Assembly (NCBI GenBank): GCA_024228575.1
Contig: JAAETH010000115.1
Coordinates: 1-36,374, forward strand
Length of the DNA: 36,374 nucleotides
From: Actinomycetes bacterium
GTDB lineage: Bacteria > Actinomycetota > Acidimicrobiia > Acidimicrobiales > Poriferisodalaceae
Direction of reading: 5' to 3'
Part shown: positions 34,127 through 36,374 of the stretch, in pieces
How positions within the stretch are numbered: position 1 is the first letter of the stretch
How the letters are laid out: every line of letters begins with the position of its first letter
Made by a program: the position numbers and the translations under genes
The notes under the pieces: model-generated
Database searches by the model: none
What the model saw: the letters and a program-made list of their open reading frames with translations, nothing else
What the model was told of the DNA's origin: nothing

Positions 34127-36374
34127 TCACGACTTCGCGTCGGCCCAGGTATCACCGACCGACACGTTCACCTCCAGGGGCACCCGCAACGACGCTGCGT
34201 CGCGCATGGTGGCGACCGTCAGATCGGTGGCCTCTTCGAGCTCGGCAGCCGGAACCTCGAGGATCACCTCGTCGTGAACCTGCAACACGATGCGTGCCGA
34301 CAGGCCCGCCTCTGCGATCGCGTCGTCGAGCCTGACCAGAGCGATCTTGAAGATGTCTGCAGCCAGACCCTGGATCGGGGCATTCATCGCCTGACGCTCG
34401 GCCGCACCGCGCACCTGACGATTCGGCGAGTTCAGCTCGGGGATGAGTCGCCGACGCCCGAACTCGGTCTCGGTGTAGCCACGATCGCGGGCCTCCGACA
34501 CCACCCTGTCCATGAACGACCTGACGTTGGGGAACGCAGCGAAGTAGGCCTCGAGAATCTCGACCGCTTCTGCCCTGTCGATGCCAAGCCGTTGAGCGAG
34601 ACCATAGGCCTCCATGCCGTAGGCGAGCCCGTAGCTGATCATCTTGGCCTTCGATCGCTGCTCGATGGTGACCACATCTGGCTCGACGCTGAACACCGAC
34701 GACGCGGTGGCGGTGTGGATGTCCTGCCCTGACTCGAATGATCCGATGAGGCCTGGATCCTCGGCCAGGTGAGCGATGACCCGCAGCTCGATCTGGTTGT
34801 AGTCGGCGACCAGCAACTTGAGCCCGGCGCTGGGAACGAACGCCCTGCGGAACTCTCGTCCCTGCTCGGTGCGGACCGGGATGTTGTGCAGGTTTGGGTC
34901 TTCCGAAGACAGCCGACCCGTCCGGGCCACCGTCTGATTGAACGTTGCGTGGATTCGATCGTCGCCACCGACGACGTCGAGCAGGCCCTGTCCGTATGTG
35001 CTGCGTAGCTTCTCGACCTCGCGATAGTCGAGCAGGTGGGCGACGATCGGATGCTGATCGCGGATCTTCTCGAGCGAGGCGGCGTCGGTCGAGTATCCGG
35101 TCTTCGTCTTCTTCTGAGGGGTCAGTTCGAGTTCCTCGAACAGCACTTCGCGTAGCTGCTTCGTCGAGTTGACGTTGAACTCGTGTCCGGCTTCCTCGAT
35201 GATGGCCACCTGTAAGCGGTCACACTCGGACACGAGGTAGTCGCGCAGACGGGTCAGCTCGGCCACGTCGACACCGATGCCCAGTTCCTCCATCTTGGCC
35301 AGCACCCGCACGAGTGGGCGCTCGAGCTCGTCGTAGAGATCGCGCAGGCCGCGCTGTTTCATGATGTCGGAGAGCACCGGGGCGAGACGGTCGACGGCCA
35401 GAGCCCGCCGCGCCGCGTCGAGAGCCGGGTCGCCCGCTTCGTCGCCGAACGAGAGCTGGCCCGACGGGGCAGAGTCGTCGCCGGCCAGTTCCATCTGGGC
35501 GTAGCGAAGGAGCAGATCGGCCAGCCCATATCGTGAGTCGGCAGGGTCGATGAGGTAGGCGGCCAGCTCTGTGTCGACGTCGAGACGGGTGACGTCGATG
35601 CCATACCGCGTCCGCAGGATGCGCATCAGCGGCTTGATGTGGTGAGCGTTGAGGGGGACTCCCCCGTCGCCCATCAGTGCGCCGAGAGCCTCTACCACCG
35701 TGGCGTCGGCGAGGAGATCTGTGTCGATGAAGGAACACTCGGCGTCTTCGGGGGCGCTCACCAGGGCAATTCCCGACAACTCGCCCGAAGGGCCGTCGAC
35801 CCAGAGAGCCTCGATGGCAACGGGTTCCCTTCGGGTTCGCAACCGACCCAGAAGTGCCACTGCCGTCGCTGCGTCGTCGACCCTCGTCATCTCGGCTTCG
35901 AGGACACCCTCACCCGCCGAAACGTCGGGAAGTCGACCGTCGAGAACGGTGTTCAGGCGCTCGTAGAGGCTGCGGAACTCGAGGAACTCGAACAGTCGCT
36001 GGATCTCGTCGACATCGACCTCGTCCCAGCGCACCGTGGTCGGGTCTATCTCGAGGGGAGTATCGCGACGCAGGACCATCGCCTCGACGTTCAGCCGGGC
36101 TCGGTCCTCGTTCTCGGCGAGATTCTGGCTGAGCTTCGGCGTCTGATCTGCGACGTGCTCGAAGATGCCGTCGAGCCCGCCGTACTTGTTGATGAGCTTC
36201 GCCGCCGTCTTCTCGCCGACGCCGGGCACGCCTGGCAGGTTGTCCGAGTTGTCCCCCCTCAGCGCTGCGTACTGCGGGTACAGAGTGGGGTGGACACCCG
36301 TGCGTTCCTCGATGCCCGCCTCGTCGTAGAAGGCATAGTCGGAAACGCCCCGCTTGTTGTACAGGACCTTGATA
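34127..36374 (-). CDS. polA: DNA polymerase I (5' end cut by window edge)
   Basis: Fills gaps after excision repair and removes RNA primers. The frame runs without a break to the window edge, giving the last 748 residues; the start lies outside. The visible 5' part is the end of the 5'-nuclease domain (YAALRGDNSDNLPGVPGVGE with its helix-hairpin-helix). The exonuclease-like middle (near 35.8 kb) reads VAIEALWVDG where proofreading enzymes have Asp-x-Glu, so proofreading is probably absent. The polymerase domain has motif A DYNQIELRV, motif B RSKAKMISYGLAYG and motif C QVHDEV. It ends in WADAKS. Tyr at 34631-34633 stands at the E. coli Phe762 position, normal for actinobacterial Pol I. The neighbour rpsA is its usual partner, here separated by the DUF3048 block. 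Confidence 0.96.
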   Translation of the reverse strand, partial: IKVLYNKRGVSDYAFYDEAGIEERTGVHPTLYPQYAALRGDNSDNLPGVPGVGEKTAAKLINKYGGLDGIFEHVADQTPKLSQNLAENEDRARLNVEAMVLRRDTPLEIDPTTVRWDEVDVDEIQRLFEFLEFRSLYERLNTVLDGRLPDVSAGEGVLEAEMTRVDDAATAVALLGRLRTRREPVAIEALWVDGPSGELSGIALVSAPEDAECSFIDTDLLADATVVEALGALMGDGGVPLNAHHIKPLMRILRTRYGIDVTRLDVDTELAAYLIDPADSRYGLADLLLRYAQMELAGDDSAPSGQLSFGDEAGDPALDAARRALAVDRLAPVLSDIMKQRGLRDLYDELERPLVRVLAKMEELGIGVDVAELTRLRDYLVSECDRLQVAIIEEAGHEFNVNSTKQLREVLFEELELTPQKKTKTGYSTDAASLEKIRDQHPIVAHLLDYREVEKLRSTYGQGLLDVVGGDDRIHATFNQTVARTGRLSSEDPNLHNIPVRTEQGREFRRAFVPSAGLKLLVADYNQIELRVIAHLAEDPGLIGSFESGQDIHTATASSVFSVEPDVVTIEQRSKAKMISYGLAYGMEAYGLAQRLGIDRAEAVEILEAYFAAFPNVRSFMDRVVSEARDRGYTETEFGRRRLIPELNSPNRQVRGAAERQAMNAPIQGLAADIFKIALVRLDDAIAEAGLSARIVLQVHDEVILEVPAAELEEATDLTVATMRDAASLRVPLEVNVSVGDTWADAKS

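Overview
The window is a high-GC actinobacterial chromosome segment. It most resembles class Acidimicrobiia, judging from the Tyr-containing Pol I, the rapZ-gap-pgk-tpiA and polA-rpsA-coaE-uvrB-uvrA-uvrC neighbourhoods, frequent GTG starts, low-complexity Asp/Thr-rich lipoprotein linkers, and GYWLVASDGG-type repeats next to a DUF3048 domain. This placement is inference from gene content; no rRNA or tRNA gene is visible. Both window edges cut genes: an unknown membrane-anchored protein on the left and polA on the right.

The minus strand carries a housekeeping backbone. Read right to left it is polA (cut at the edge), rpsA, a coaE-oligopeptidase F fusion, uvrB, two tandem RDD membrane proteins, uvrA, uvrC, a methyltransferase, rapZ, gap, pgk and tpiA. 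It covers nucleotide excision repair (all three Uvr proteins plus Pol I), translation (S1), the last step of CoA synthesis, and lower glycolysis. The yvcK and whiA genes that usually sit between rapZ and gap in actinobacteria are absent; gap begins 1 nt after rapZ.

Five plus-strand blocks interrupt or border this backbone: (a) 0.5-6.6 kb, a peptide/nickel-type ABC importer (two ATPases, lipoprotein binding protein, two permeases); (b) 11.5-14.2 kb, a secreted HtrA-like lipoprotein protease and a DUF559/AbiEi-like protein; (c) 16.2-20.6 kb, a MacB-type efflux operon (Cys-repeat lipoprotein, adaptor with peptidoglycan-binding-like domain, ATPase, FtsX-type permease) followed by an AlkD-like DNA glycosylase; (d) 27.1-27.6 kb, an extremely acidic protein with a C-terminal four-Cys motif; (e) 31.6-34.1 kb, a secreted repeat-DUF3048 protein and a methyltransferase.

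The most unusual items are the single-frame CoaE-M3 peptidase fusion, the loss of yvcK/whiA at the rapZ-gap junction, the mosaic RDD gene pair, the long UUCG-capped hairpin between binding-protein and permease genes, a 29-nt direct repeat between pgk and tpiA, and several genes whose start codons lie directly after -10-like boxes (possible leaderless mRNAs). No gap longer than about 250 nt lacks a gene; there is no CRISPR array, insertion sequence or integrase.
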